The notes beneath the pieces are model-generated. The model was not told the DNA's origin. It made no database searches and saw nothing but the letters and a program-made list of their open reading frames with translations. A stretch of DNA of 64,000 nucleotides. It comes from Glandiceps talaboti (taxonomy: Eukaryota; Hemichordata; Enteropneusta; Spengelidae). This document shows positions 1-12,972 of the stretch, piece by piece. The translations under genes and the position numbers were made by a program. Each line of letters starts with the position of its first letter. The first letter of the stretch is position 1. The stretch is taken from assembly GCF_964340395.1 (NCBI RefSeq), contig NC_135549.1:11973342-12037341 (forward strand), given 5' to 3'.

Positions 1-348
1 TGGCATTTCACTTTCAGTCATATTCACTGCGCAATCTGACCTCTGTGACCTTACCGTACATGATCATTTGTGTTTTCAAGTCAGTTATGTATTGTAATCG
101 GAGCGAAGAGACATTTCTCATTTTCCATAAGCATATCTGTTCGGTATTTCATAAGCGGTTCACATCGAATTTTACAGTTTATCAGATAGTAAATGTAATA
201 ACAGTCATGAAAATATCCTCGTATATTGTTGCTCGACTTCAATTCTCCCGGCGCATTAGCGGAGCTTTTTGGGGCTTGAATTGTCCACTGTCTTACGCCT
301 AACGTTTTCCCCTGGATCACACCCACAGAGGTTTGATAGGCCCTAACA

Positions 349-349
<1 letters not shown>
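1..349. other. Gene-free sequence leading into a (CAA)n tail
   Basis: No recognisable gene. The two short open frames here (plus 45-302 and minus 81-326) are antisense to each other and match no family I know. The right end runs directly into a (CAA)n tract, as the 3' end of a non-LTR retroelement would. No reverse-transcriptase motif or target-site duplication is visible, so this is only a possibility. Confidence 0.3.
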
Positions 350-381
<32 letters not shown>

Positions 382-382
382 A
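350..382. repeat. (CAA)n trinucleotide microsatellite
   Basis: About eleven uninterrupted CAA units. It may be the simple-repeat tail of a degraded retroelement ending at about position 349. Confidence 0.9.
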
Positions 383-849
383 TTTACTGTTAAAGACAGT
401 AGGCTGTAATGCTGTTAAAATTAGTATAGAAATAATAAACAAAAAGTGACAGTAGTGCTGCAGGTTCAGAGGATTGGGCGCCGATCAAAACAGGTGAAAA
501 CATAAGCTCAAACGACAGAACTGGCCTTCATAATAATATTATTATGATTATTTCACGTTTTGTGTATTGAATATATTTTATTTGAAGACAAAAACTTATA
601 TCTATCATGACAGATTGTGAATTGAATATCATAAAAGTCGGGAGAAAGTAGAGCCTGTTTTTCGCCGGATATCGCCAGCATCCATTTCACTTCGTGGTTG
701 TCATGTTTGACGCTATATACCACCCGGAAGTAAACCGTAAGTAGGGTTAAACAACCTTACTGCGCATCCTGAAATGGCCAATTACCATCCCTCGTTTTGT
801 ATACAAATGAAGTATAAACTTGAAGTATGCTGGACTGAAATGTGTTAAT
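383..849. other. Gene-free unique sequence
   Basis: AT-rich sequence with no coding frame, RNA gene or repeat that I can recognise. Confidence 0.5.
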
Positions 850-1345
850 TTTTGCTGAGATGTTTCTGGGATGTCTAAATTATGAACTGTTCAACACAAG
901 GTGACTTGCTCATTGATATGCAAATTAGGGCGGTATGGAGATTTTTGGTGAAACTCTCAAAAAGTCTACAGCAGATGCGGCTGGCGTTTGGTAACCATCT
1001 TTCTTGGGGTTTCGAGCTGAAGGCGTGTTTCCAGACAGATGCACACAAAAAGTTCAAAATGAACTCAAATATGCTAAGCAACCAGGACCGCATGCCTATA
1101 GTACAACAACAGTGACAACATCAGTGATTGGAAGTGATGGTAGTCATGACAAACGGTCATATGTACCAAGCAACAAAGACCATGCCCACAGTATCTATTA
1201 CAAGCTGATAACGTGGATATTTTAGTCATTGAAAAATAAACACGTACATAGCAACTATGGCCAACTCCCATGGTAACAACCAAAAAGCAATATATTGATG
1301 AGCTAAGATAAAAATAGTCTTTGGTGAAGTTGGGTACGATCAACT
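850..1345 (+). repeat. Family R1 interspersed repeat, diverged copy
   Basis: The copy has the same ordered landmarks as the copy at 33,224-34,310. These are 'GAGATGTTTCTG' near 857, 'ATGCAAATTAGGG' near 917, 'CTCAAAAAGT' near 955, 'AGCAACCAGGACC' near 1,077, 'AGCAACAAAGACCATGCCCA' near 1,170 and 'CCCATGGTAACAACC' near 1,267. Order and orientation are conserved but the base identity is low, so this is an old insertion. The short open frames across it are repeat by-products. Confidence 0.65.
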
Positions 1346-1934
1346 TACCTAGGTTAATGATGCTGATGGCCCATTTATCAAGTGCATAGTATGCTGCAGT
1401 GCTTCAGTGCCATTATTTGTTTAGCCCTAGCAGGTACATGTAACTCCATCTGTCCGTCAGTACGTGCCTAAACATATATTAGTCAATTTCGTTCAATCCT
1501 GGCACTAACATGATAAGTAATGGAGAACACGTGCAATTCACTTGCTTTCGAAAACTTATCAAATGTGGTCACATGTATTCCATATTTCTTATACAATTTC
1601 ACTATTAATTCAATGGGTCAGGAACTACAATACATGGAGATTCTATTAAAGTGTCCAACCCATAAGATCATACATTTTCGTCATACATAGATTGGACACT
1701 GACTTGGCAAATGTCTAATCGATCCCTTTACCTCCATAAGATTCGTCAGATGGGATTGATGAATCTGAATATCTGTTGTGTCTAGCTATCTGTCTGTACA
1801 TGTATATCACAAGTAGGTACGTGTAATTATGATGGCAGGCAAAGTCTGTTCACATCAAATGACTTTGTTTATACATAAATGATTTCATGACAGCTATATA
1901 TGCATGTCCTATAGAGAAGATAGTGGTGTTTTGC
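1346..1934. other. Gene-free sequence
   Basis: No coding frame of note. A weak TCTG/TATC-rich stretch near 1,785-1,800 precedes the R2 repeat copy, the arrangement also seen at 60,298. Confidence 0.45.
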
Positions 1935-2337
1935 ATATTATACTTTTGATTTGCATAATAGATTATAATGACCAATGATTGCTATTGGGTCATTAAGTTC
2001 GTTGGTGTAGCTTTTGATTTGAATGAGTAATTTGCTTAAAATATTTTTATAATTAGGCAATATCATAACGATGCAGTCTTCGAATTCCATATGATTTGGT
2101 AAATACATCGAGGATACCTATGTGCAGGCATATCCTATTTGATGATGTGGTGTTAGTCACTAGTTAATTATTGTTGTTAATTACGCGATATCTAATGAAT
2201 GCATGCTTCTAGTCTCGTATAGTTTTGTATATTGACAACTGCAAAGTGCACATGTCCTATAAACCCTGCTGATGTAACTTTTAATCGCACTGAGTATTTA
2301 GCATAATTAATGATTTTTGGAAAATAGACAATATCTT
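1935..2337 (+). repeat. Family R2 interspersed repeat, about two tandem units
   Basis: Two head-to-tail diverged units share the order 'TTTTGATTTGAATGAG', 'TTGCATAATTAATGATTTT', 'TAGACAATATCTTAAA' and 'GTGCACATGTCCTATA'. The same blocks recur at 52,845-53,110 and 60,425-60,665. No coding content. Confidence 0.6.
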
Positions 2338-2565
2338 AAAGAGAACACCACTCAGGAAATAGACACATTTTCATAAACTTGGGTTCTGGAGAGCTTCTTC
2401 ATGATTTTACCTACTAACAATTCCTTGTTAAGTCAGAGAAACATCAAGTTGATCTTGCGCCTTCATAGTTTATCTTTGCTATGGGCCACAGTATGATGGA
2501 AGTAAGCAGAAAAAAAATATATTCATGGTTGCAAATGAATGTATCCTGAGTGATTATTCCCCTTT
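2338..2565. mobile_element. Family R3 foldback (MITE-like) element, diverged copy
   Basis: The left end reads 'GAGAACACCACTCAGGAAAT'. The reverse complement of the right end reads 'GGGGAATAATCACTCAGGA', giving imperfect terminal inverted repeats around a core of about 190 bp. The left arm is closely related to the element at 15,651-15,955 ('GGAACACCACTCCAGGAAAT'). There is no open reading frame, as expected of a non-autonomous element. A target-site duplication is not evident. Confidence 0.55.
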
Positions 2566-5500
2566 GGTGTAAAACATACGAAAGCTTACATCTGGTAAGG
2601 ATTTATTGTAAAGTTCTATCTGGATCGGATATCAGTATTAATATTACTGTTTCAAGTTGTTACTTGTGTGCGATAACGCAGTCACATGTTTCTTGATTCC
2701 TCTCAGGCGTGGCAAAGGAGACAGACGGCTCTAGACTAGGGGAACTAGTGTAGCTAGTTTCCTAACATATATTCTATGCACAAGGCTTTGTAATGTAGCA
2801 AGTCTACACCTTTTGTGATGACTTTGTCGAGTTGCTGGACTTGTCATGGCTCTTACATATATAGCCAGTCCAATTAGATACCTATAATCGGACGTTCATC
2901 CTGATTGCTCTTGCTTGAAGTCCATAAGGCTTTGCTTCATAGCTTAAAACAACTAAATAATACAAGGTTATATATGGCTTTTTTGTTTGACTGTCAACTT
3001 CTCGCATTACTGGTTTTAATAGTTACCTTGTACAATTACCCATTGAATACACAGCCAGATCGATCAACATTTCCACCGCACGTTTTCGTGGCCTGATTCA
3101 TTCGGTCCTATCTTGCCTATCTAAGCTTTTCTGCCTCAGAAGAATGCTTCTAATAGCATCCAAGTCTATTTTCTGATATAACGTTAAGTTATTAATGTAA
3201 TGATATTACAATCGAGTTTATTTAACTGCAACGATGTCTTATTAACTCTATCAATCCCTCTCGATGTCAATTCTATCAGTTCATTTACTTTAATAGGATC
3301 TGTTTATTTAGCAGGTAATCGAAAAAGAGCTAAATGAAATATATTGATGTTTTCCGTCTATAACTGCTCTGCCCCGAAATGATATCCAAAACTTTTATAA
3401 ATGATTCAAGCAGCAGCTGAACACTCGTGGGTAAGATCTGAAAGTGGTGAATACTTAGCACTAATTATAGTCAACGAAGCTAACGTTTCTACATCGCAGC
3501 ATCTATTATTTTGTCACGTCGAAAGCTTTTCTGACGTCATTAACTTTAATTAAATACGGGAAAACGAGTCTTGTATATTTCCCATGGGTTTTTCTAATAT
3601 TCGGCCCAAAAGCATACAGAAATCGACGCTAGTCTATGTATTCTGCCCAGCTTGAGTACTGAAGATTTCTTTAGGATCAATAATGTAGTCAGTATGTAAT
3701 TCTTCTCCAAACAACAGCGGTTGTCATTAGGTAGATATCGGAGATATGCTAGAATGTGCACAAAGGTCGTGTTTACCATAGCGTTTCTAAAAAGAAGTGT
3801 TATGTATCTGTTCAGGATAAAAAAAGAAATTTGTGGTACGTTACTATGATCACAAGCATGAACGGAATGTTGAATGTGTCAAATGTGCAATATATTCTTT
3901 TTAGCTAATATTCACCGTGTGTCAGACGTTAAACTACTAAACTATCCATATTTTCAGTTACAACTGAAACATTAGAACCTTGCTATTATTTGGAGGCTAA
4001 TAGTAGTTGAAGACAGCGGTAACTTTGAAATCCAATGATCCAATCAAGTTATTTCCTTCTTCCGGAATGAACTCCTGCAAATTTGCCATTAAACCCTTCA
4101 TGTTATCGCTGTTGTAAGACATCAGAATTTGTGTAAATGAGAAATACAGTATTATGTTACGGAATGGTGAAGTGGGTCATCAGCCATACAGGGTGATGAT
4201 GACTAATCAGATGTGGTTTCTTCTTTTCATTCTTCATTATATTATCTTATCTAGCATTTAAACCTATTGAATGCGTAACCTTGGTTACAGTGTATAACAG
4301 ACTGTGACACGTGGTGTCTGTTTACCCTTGGGAGGTGTCTAAAAGCTTGTCGGTTTTGTATAAAATTTGGTACCTTGTACAGTTCTCAAACATGTTAACA
4401 TTTCACATTTAACGTTGTAACATTTATTTCATTTCTAAAACGCTTCCTCTATTTTGAAAATATTCAAAAGCGCTGCACAATAAGTTAAAAGAGACTTTAC
4501 ACAATATCATACAATACAATTACTACACACCAGGTAAAATTAGTAAATTAAAGCAATTTGTAAAAAAAAATGTGTTAAAACAAAAACAAATTTTACAGTA
4601 AGTATATCAAACATCGGACAAATATATACATTGTTACAATCGTGGAAAGGGTTGTTCATTTCTGTTATTGTTTACTGTAAATGCTATAAGAAGAAAAATT
4701 CTAAAAAGGAAATATGTACCTTTGGGATAAATATTTACTTCAATTATTATCCATTATACCCTTTTCAGGAAGTACGAGACTAAATGCGTGTTCTCTATTG
4801 TGATTTCAATGTCTGTAAATGTACCTCATACCACTGAAATGTCCTCCCCAACCATATAATTCTGATTAATGGTACACCCTTATTTCAACCATTATGCAAT
4901 GATTTTAACATTACTAGTACTGTCATGCCAACTGTGATATATTACACTTTACCTTTATTCCAATATTTATCTACGTAAATGCATCGAATGGAACGTTTTT
5001 TACAATGGCTGGGCAAAAGACTAGGCTAAGTACATGCATTTGACCGATGTAACAGTTCTCGATTTGGTAAAGGTTATGTGACTTTCACAATTGCGTGTGT
5101 ACTGTCACAAAGATGTTTTAAGTTCACCTCGACTTTATTGCGTTCGAATCGAATTTCACACTAACTTGTTAGAATGGCAGGCTGTGAGCCACAAACTAAT
5201 TAAGTGGTGTATGTATGTGTCTGTAACCTTCTTTAAGTAACGAAATCATATATTTTGTTGAACAGTTATTGGATTGCACGGATATCTATCAATTATACAC
5301 ATTTCAGTGATCAGATAAAAGACGTGCAAATAATATAATGAACGAATATGGAAAGTATTATAATATTTAATCTATCCATTTATCTATATATAACTATACC
5401 AATTGGCAACATGTCCAAATAAAAAATTAAATATATGCTAACGAAAGGGCGACATACGTCCAGTTATTGTAGTATGTCGGTAGGGCATGCATATATTGTC

Positions 5501-5740
5501 TTGGTTAAATATGTGAATGTGATTTGACGAGGGATATTGCAATGGTGAAATACCACTTGTGTGCCTCAATAATAATTGTACACGCAAAACTTTGATCAAT
5601 GCAATGCAATGCACTTTTCTGGGTGTAGGGGGTACGGGCTACCAATAAGAGGGGAACAATTTCAGCACATCGCAAACTCTAGTGAATGCTCCTGTCCCCA
5701 CAAGCAGCAACATTAACTGCTAAAAGTTATTAGTTCATAT
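2566..5740. other. Gene-free sequence, about 3.2 kb
   Basis: AT-rich sequence with only very short open frames (for example plus 2,905-3,096 and minus 3,594-3,779), none with recognisable protein features or convincing splice sites. No RNA gene or named repeat seen. Confidence 0.5.
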
Positions 5741-5815
5741 CACACACACACACACACACACACACATAGGCAACAAATAAATTAACTAACTAACTATAAA
5801 CAAACAAACAAACAT
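5741..5815. repeat. (CA)n microsatellite followed by AACT and AAAC tetranucleotide repeats
   Basis: Thirteen CA units at 5,741-5,766, then short TAAC and AAAC repeats up to 5,815. Confidence 0.9.
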
Positions 5816-8048
5816 TAACTATTATGTATTTTGTTATGGGCGAAAATAGACATTAAAGAAGTCGACAAGATTTTTAGCCATTGACATACAATAACAGCAA
5901 CGAATACGGAAGTATTTGTCATGATCCAGTTGATAAATATGTTTTACTATGCGGACGATTTAATTCGGTACACAAAGTCATGTTCCAGCCTCAAACTAAA
6001 AAGGAAACCACTGTTTTGAATCGAGAAACGTGCACACCATACAGAATTGCACATTCAGTACCATCATCTTGTCTCTTACAACATTACTGGAGATTTGATA
6101 GATATAAGTCTCCGTGTTGTAAGTACAATTTAGCCGGTAAATAAAACATTCTCCATCAGTACAGCAAATAGTCAAATAGCACAGTAGATTGTACTGAATT
6201 TCTATACTTCACTTTGATATAATAAAGTAAAGTAATTACTCGTTGTGTGGACATCTATATCATTCATTTCTTATTCAAAAACACTTAATCCGAGGAACAG
6301 CTATGATGACATTATGATTGCTTGGGCCGTAGTGTAGGTCATAACATTGCAGCCCAGCCAAACTGCCGTTAAGTGTACTAAAATATGCAGTTCTAAGGAT
6401 GTGCTCATCGTTAACTGCTTCGCCGATTATTCATTTTTTAACGCGAGATTATTCCTTAGGGTGATCTTGTCGTCAACTTTCACATGTCTGTGTTATGGAA
6501 GAAGTCTTACCTAATCGTTAACTCAGCCATCCTGCAATATTCGAAATGTAGTCTTTTCACTTTAGCCTTAAAGTTTGTTGATCACATTTGCGTTGAATCA
6601 AATATCCGAGCTAAACGCCCGTGTATAACCTCATAACACAACATCGATCGGTTTGACATGACTACTTTAGACCAAATCGCACATTTGACAGATAAGACAG
6701 AAACACACTTTTCCATCCATATTATATAACACCACTTAACCTTCAGTTCAGTCATACTAAAGACTAATTACCAATTTCGAAAGTCACACAAAACCAAAGG
6801 ATTAATGTAGTAACGCGAAATAGGAAGTGTGCCACCTCCTTTGGATTAATGTATGTCAATCTTTTGATCAGTTTAACCTAATCGGTATTGTAATTGTCAT
6901 ATTATCATTAACGGAAACACTTTTACTTTTTAAAGATGATTCCTGATTGAACAGGGAATCTCGTACATTCTGCAAACTCTATAAAAACCTGCTGCCAACC
7001 GATAATTTAAATGGTCTGTTTTAATAACCACCCAAAGTGCTTATTGATTCCTGTGATGTCAGAGTTAAAGTGACGCCTTAACATTCACTGCTGAATTTTA
7101 GTTATTGTATTACAGGAAAGTATTTGTGCACAGGTGAACTGTGATGTCTGTTCAGAAAATCTAATCATTTCACTATGACAATAACACACACAACTCTGTC
7201 CATATGATTGGGTTGAATTGCAAACTATTAAGCGATTCAAGTATGATTGCCTCGTCGTGCAACAATGACAGTTATCATATGTCTGATATCCAACTATGAA
7301 CTGTAGCAAAAGTAAATCAGTGTTTAAGCAGATGGTACCATATATTTCAAGTGCATGCGATAACTATTGTATTTTGAAGTTCGCCTTTCAGTCATGTAGT
7401 ATGCATGTCATATGGTTGAGATGTTAATATAATGCTGTCCATGTCACTTACTATAAGCCCACAGTAGCCTTCAAAATGAGGATTCCAACTGGAGAACATA
7501 GTATACACACTATTGCGAAAACAAAACCTTTGCATATGGACATGTCAGCCTAATACACTGAAATGCTTTATCGCAACATCAGACGTTTTAGTTTTAAAGT
7601 CTGCCACTTTAGTTTGTGTTAATTCTTGAATTGCCAACAATTTTATTTCTAACCAAACTAAATTGATAGATGTGATACAATAATTCTAAATATCCTGCTG
7701 CATTGTAAAAATGCTTAAGTAAGATGAAGGTCAGGTTTTTATGAATGTGTACTAATAAGTGACATGACAGCTACAGATAAAGACGACTGTGGCCTTTTCC
7801 AACTCTGACTATCTACTTCGAGTGATGCTTCTAAACCATAGAAACTATTCAGTTTTTCATGAATGCATGCTAGTTTTAAATAAGAAAATTAATTTGTACA
7901 TAATTGGAATTATTGATATATTTTTTTCTATTGGGTGCCCTAGAATAAATGATGGTAATTATCTTTCTCCATGAAAGGGCGTTGCCAGTGTATCAGATAC
8001 CTTTACAGTTTCATTTTGATAACGAGGCTCAATGCACTGTCCTGCTCT
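5816..8048. other. Gene-free sequence, about 2.2 kb
   Basis: The only open frame of any length is plus 5,881-6,144 (about 87 codons, Cys-rich at its end). It matches no family I know and lacks supporting splice or poly(A) context, so it is not called. Confidence 0.45.
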
Positions 8049-8106
8049 GTTGTGTTGTGTTGTGTTGTGTTGTGTTGTGTTGTGTTGTGTTGTGTTGTGT
8101 TGTGTT
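8049..8106. repeat. (TTGTG)n pentanucleotide array
   Basis: Eleven to twelve near-perfect copies of a 5-bp unit. It creates the Gln/His/Asn/Thr-rich frame read on the minus strand, which is not a gene. Confidence 0.95.
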
Positions 8107-8765
8107 AAATGTGCACTGCAGTGAATGACGACGACTTCCATTAATTGTACTGTTTTATCATTGGAGCTGTTAGTCGTACTGGCTTCGTATGACGTGTCTC
8201 TGTATACATTAAACATACTATCAAGCTTCAAGTTACTGCTGTTTCCTGCTATATATATATATTGTGCATTTGCTTGTTTTCTTGTTTGTTTGTCTGTTTG
8301 TTCACGCTGAAGTTTATACAGGGTGCTTTGCCTCACTAGGTATTACACTGCCCCATTGTACAGTACTGTTGTGCGTTGGCAAATTTTATTCACATTATTT
8401 CACTACTACAATGTTTTGCCGAAGGATGTATTTTGTAGTTCCACTGTCACCAATGGAGAGCTTGTTGTTAACTGATTGTCCATACAATCATTTCTGTCGT
8501 TTGTTCGTCCTATAAACATTTATGTATTGCTAGCCCCATACGGACAATATATCCCGAGGGGGCTACACGAACGGGTTACGCTCTGTATACAGGCGAACTT
8601 TGTGATTTATTGTTGATTTGTTGGCCTGTAGTGGCTGTCGTTATACTATTCCACTTAGCAACATCATATTTAAAAGAGAAATTACTATAATGTGTATGCA
8701 TCAACACGTGACTTGTTTACTACAACTGAAGTAGTTCAGTAGGGATATAGGGATCACAAAATAGT

Positions 8766-8900
8766 GTACGTGTGTGTGTGTGGGGGGGGGGTGTGAACGA
8801 CTTCAAGTCAAAAAACGCCGATACAATTGCCTTGGTTTTTGATGGGCACATTACTTATGGTGACTGTGCAGATGAAACAGTGGCGTTACATCGAAAAAAA
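8766..8900 (+). repeat. Family R1 head: (TG)n-(G)n tract plus conserved block
   Basis: A TG tract and ten Gs are followed by 'GAACGACTTCAAGTCAAAAA' and a GCCGAT block. The same layout follows the TG tracts at 46,908-47,130 and 57,566-57,660 ('AAACGACTTAAAGTCAAAAC', 'CTGCCAGACCGAT'). This is the microsatellite-linked 5' part of the R1 family. Confidence 0.55.
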
Positions 8901-11900
8901 GTCACTTTCTATCCAATCTTTCAGTGGTAAAGTCAAAGCTCGCAAACTTACAAGTGTTACATATGTTACATAAAACTTCAAAAACAACTTGGTCTATCTA
9001 CATACCGGGTACTAAAAGGAATACCCTCTTTATAAGAATAACAACCTTTCATATTGGGTCTATTTTTTCAAATGCCTAGCCACTCGACCCCAGCCGAGGA
9101 TTTAATATATTATGCCCAGTACAACAACACATCCATTATGCTACTCTCCGTGATGAAGGGTAAATGTGTCCATTATATGAAGTGTTCGATTAGCGTGGCT
9201 TTTGATGATGTATGTATTGAACCAAGCCTAAAGCCAATCGAATTTAAAACGTGTCAAATGACCATTGCTTCATGTACGTGTAATCTGTTACCGTTATACC
9301 TTTACATACCTCAGAATGACGTGTGAAGGCGCTAATGAACATAATTCGGTGTGAAATATATGATAATATGTGTACTTGTCTGATAGTATCATTCTAATAT
9401 AAGTCGTCATTTTCATTTGAATGAAATCATATATAATGCCGAAATAGTCCATATGTTCTTTGATCAGATGCCAATGTGAGTATTTCGGAATAATGTATCG
9501 GGCATTACTTTTCGTCCCTGAACACAGTGATTTGTTAATCTGGCTTTAAAGAATAGCGAATGTTTAGAAAATCAAATCACTGGGGTAATAACGTAAATTG
9601 AAGGTAAAGGAAGCCGCACATGGTTTCTTCTCTACCCACAGTAAAAGATTGCTGGTAACCTAGGTTTTGTCGTATCGAAGTTGTGCTTAATAGTTAATAG
9701 GATGAGAAGGAAATCACGTCCCAATGTTGTCATCTCAACCTTTAGTTAAACTTCTGCTGAATGATTAGTTACTTTCCTGATTTCGGATTATGTTAGCAGG
9801 CACTGGCCATGTGTTAACGCGTTTAATTATTAAGCTTTGATACTATTGGGGTCAAGGTTAGTCTTAATTAGTACATTGAATTGAAATTCATCACCATGTC
9901 CATCCGAGGGCAATCTGATAACACTACAGACAAACAGTACGGCTTCTATGACATCATCGGCAACAAAAAAATCGCAATAAGGATTGATCACGTGCATATT
10001 AAAGTTGAAATGAAAGAAGTTGCTCGGTGAATTTGTCGTCATATGGGTACTTGTGAAGTTATATACGTCAACTTGGCATCCCCAAGTCGACAAGATTAAT
10101 CCATGTCATTTTATTTGTTTTTCAGTGTCACCGATAAGCTTATTTCAAATATGGCTTCTTGTAAAAAGCATGTATAGGTATTCATGTAACAAAATATTAT
10201 TGGAGTGGGCATACAATAATGAAATCTAGACTCATATCAGTCACAAAAACCTTACAGCAATGATAATATAGGCGCCAAGTTATATCTTATGCTATCTTTA
10301 ATCATAAATGTTCATTTAGCCAAGGTTCGCAAAGTAGCTGGTCAACATATAATATTTCCATTCCCCCTCCTGGCATGCATATTTCGTTTCGTTGCGCTTT
10401 AATAACAGCGAACTGATGAAGACCCACGACAGAAAATACAAGAAGCCATATGATTGGTTTTTACAACAAGTAATCATTAAGACACGCGAACCCCTCCAAA
10501 TTACACGGGCGTTTCTAATGAAATTTCTTGAACTAGTGCAAATCAAATGAACTAATGAGACTTTGTATGTAATAACTTTGTATAGTTTGAGTCTGAGTTT
10601 ACATCGTGTTCAGCTCATAATTCATTGTTTGTAATGAATTTAATATACTGAATATCAATAACATCAAGATATGGCAGAATCTGTTTTATACTCATGTTTC
10701 CGAACTTATGTCAAATCAAATGGTTTGAAAATGTAAAGGTATGTTAATAGCACGTTTTAATGGCTAAATGACTGAGTTTACATTGAAGACAGTTTATTTT
10801 CTAAATGACTAAGACAAAGTGTGAGGACCCTAACTGATGTTAAAGCCTTCGATTTGCAAATGCTATAGACAGCTTTCAATGTACCTCTGAATGTTATGTA
10901 CCTTCCTTTAGTCAATTTTAAACCTATAGCGACAATAACGATAAAACGGCTCCCAAATGATAAGATAATATCGTCTAATATGGATGGCTTGCGTGAAGTC
11001 TTACTGTTTATATTTTGTTAACTTGTCTCTCTAAGAATACTTCTGTCAGAATAACTACAATTCGTTAAAGTTCATTTTTAATGCAGGAGCAGTGACCACA
11101 AGCATGTAATGAAAATATCATACTTCACTTGCTAGCATAAATACCTGAGACTTTCTCAAGCATGAAATAGCACGGTTGAAGCCATCCAATGTAAGCTGTG
11201 CGTTTCATTTGGTCATGAGGCACAAATGCCATATAACACGTCATCTACATTATCACCACTATCACATACACGCATACAGGTTGACATTGATACACATCAA
11301 ACGGGTTTCTTTGCATTACATAGAGCTATTTTCAATCGCACACTGGATTATCAGTTTTGTTAAGTTACAAAAATATAGTATTAAACAGTTGAGTGTCCGC
11401 GATAAAGTATCCTTAAATAAGTTATTGAAAATCAGGCAGAGCACGGGATGTCATACGCTATTTCTCCAAAATGCATTATAGTGGCGATTGTAATATTATT
11501 TCTCACAGTTGTACTGAATTGCTTTTCTCCTATTACGGAAAATATACAATTTTACCTTTCTTTTCTTCGAAAATACAGTCACATATATGTTCCTTTAGCT
11601 CTCATAATTAAAAAGAAATATCGGACCTAGATGATAAATTGCAAGACACGTTTGTAGGGTGAGATGATATTGGCAAAAGTAGGTAAGAAGTTTAGGAAAG
11701 GTCAACCACTGTCTAATCGCATATGCACCTCACCAGCGTCGTATTTCATCTACAGAGTATCTGCAGGGCATACATATAACTCAGATGTGTGGCATATTGT
11801 TAATGTCTTACAACCCTGCTGGGCCAAGATTTGAGGAAAATCACAAGAGATTTAATGGGATTATCTCGTAGATTTATTTCACTTGTATTGTTCCACATGC

Positions 11901-12903
11901 CTTGCGGAATTTCAAGATATCAAGACAAAGTACGTCCGATTAACTAATTGATTTAAAAGCATCGCAGAACAGAACAGACACGTTCGTGGCTTGCTTATAC
12001 GTCCTACACATTTTAGTAAACACTTAAAATCTAAATTGATATCATTTACAATTCGATAATACTTGCCTCAGCTAACTTTCGATATGGATAGATAATTGGG
12101 ACTAGGAATTGGAATACATCCAGAAAGACACGTTTTCAATTATGGCATTTCTATGCCAACAGCTAGTTGGGTCGGTCTAATTGTCTAAAACCCGTAGTTC
12201 AGAGCATGAAACACATATCAATATTGCTATACGATGTCACCATTTGTTAGACGGCCTCGTTCTAGGTAAAAAAAAAAAGAGTTTTGCATGTATGGCGACG
12301 GCAAAAGGCCAAAATATGTATTACAATATGGATGGTCCATAATGGCATTCGCACTAGGCATGCAAGTGTAGTAATTGCACACGAAGGACAAAACTACTGA
12401 AAGTTTACATCTGTTTACTGAATCGTTTGCATAATTGATGAAATTTACAAACAAAGGAAACAATCGGGAGGCTTGCTTTTCGCCATTACGGAAGCTCATA
12501 TATTTGATATTAATTTGACTTATAGACTTTATTGGAACAGATGATAAGAATACTTTTAAATCGAGCATGCCCCTTGTTGCATTAACGTCTCGCTAATCAG
12601 TCAAAAGTCTGGTTACTCGTTACTGTAATTCTATAGAATAACATGATACAATTAAAACAATTCATTTTCATGTGTTCACAAACAATATGGTTGTCAGCTC
12701 TAGGGGTAAACAGTGGACTCAACAGGTAGCACCAATATCCTACGGTAAAGTTTTTAACCAATGAGCTACATTTGATTTATAAAATGTTATGGTGACCGTA
12801 CAGCATGCCAGACATTTTGCAATCAATGAAAACTAGGAACCTTCTTAATGTAAACGTTTTGTGTATCACATGGTACTAAAAATATGTAAATTTGAAGTCA
12901 TAT
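8901..12903. other. Gene-free sequence, about 4 kb
   Basis: Scattered short frames on both strands. The most protein-like is at 9,830-10,093, where both strands stay open; it is discussed as a weak finding. No gene, RNA or repeat family is recognised. Confidence 0.45.
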
Positions 12904-12972
12904 TTCTGGACGGACAGGCGGGTGGGCGGACGGAGGAGTGGATGGATGGATGGATAGATGGATAGATAGATG
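12904..12972. repeat. Degenerate GGAC/GATG/GATA tetranucleotide tract
   Basis: A gradient from GGAC/GGCG-like units through GATG to GATA, as in an evolving tetranucleotide microsatellite. Confidence 0.85.

Noticed and set aside
7959-8336. 125-codon minus-strand frame with Gln-His-Asn-Thr repeats
   Set aside because: Produced by the TTGTG pentanucleotide array; the flanks match nothing recognised.
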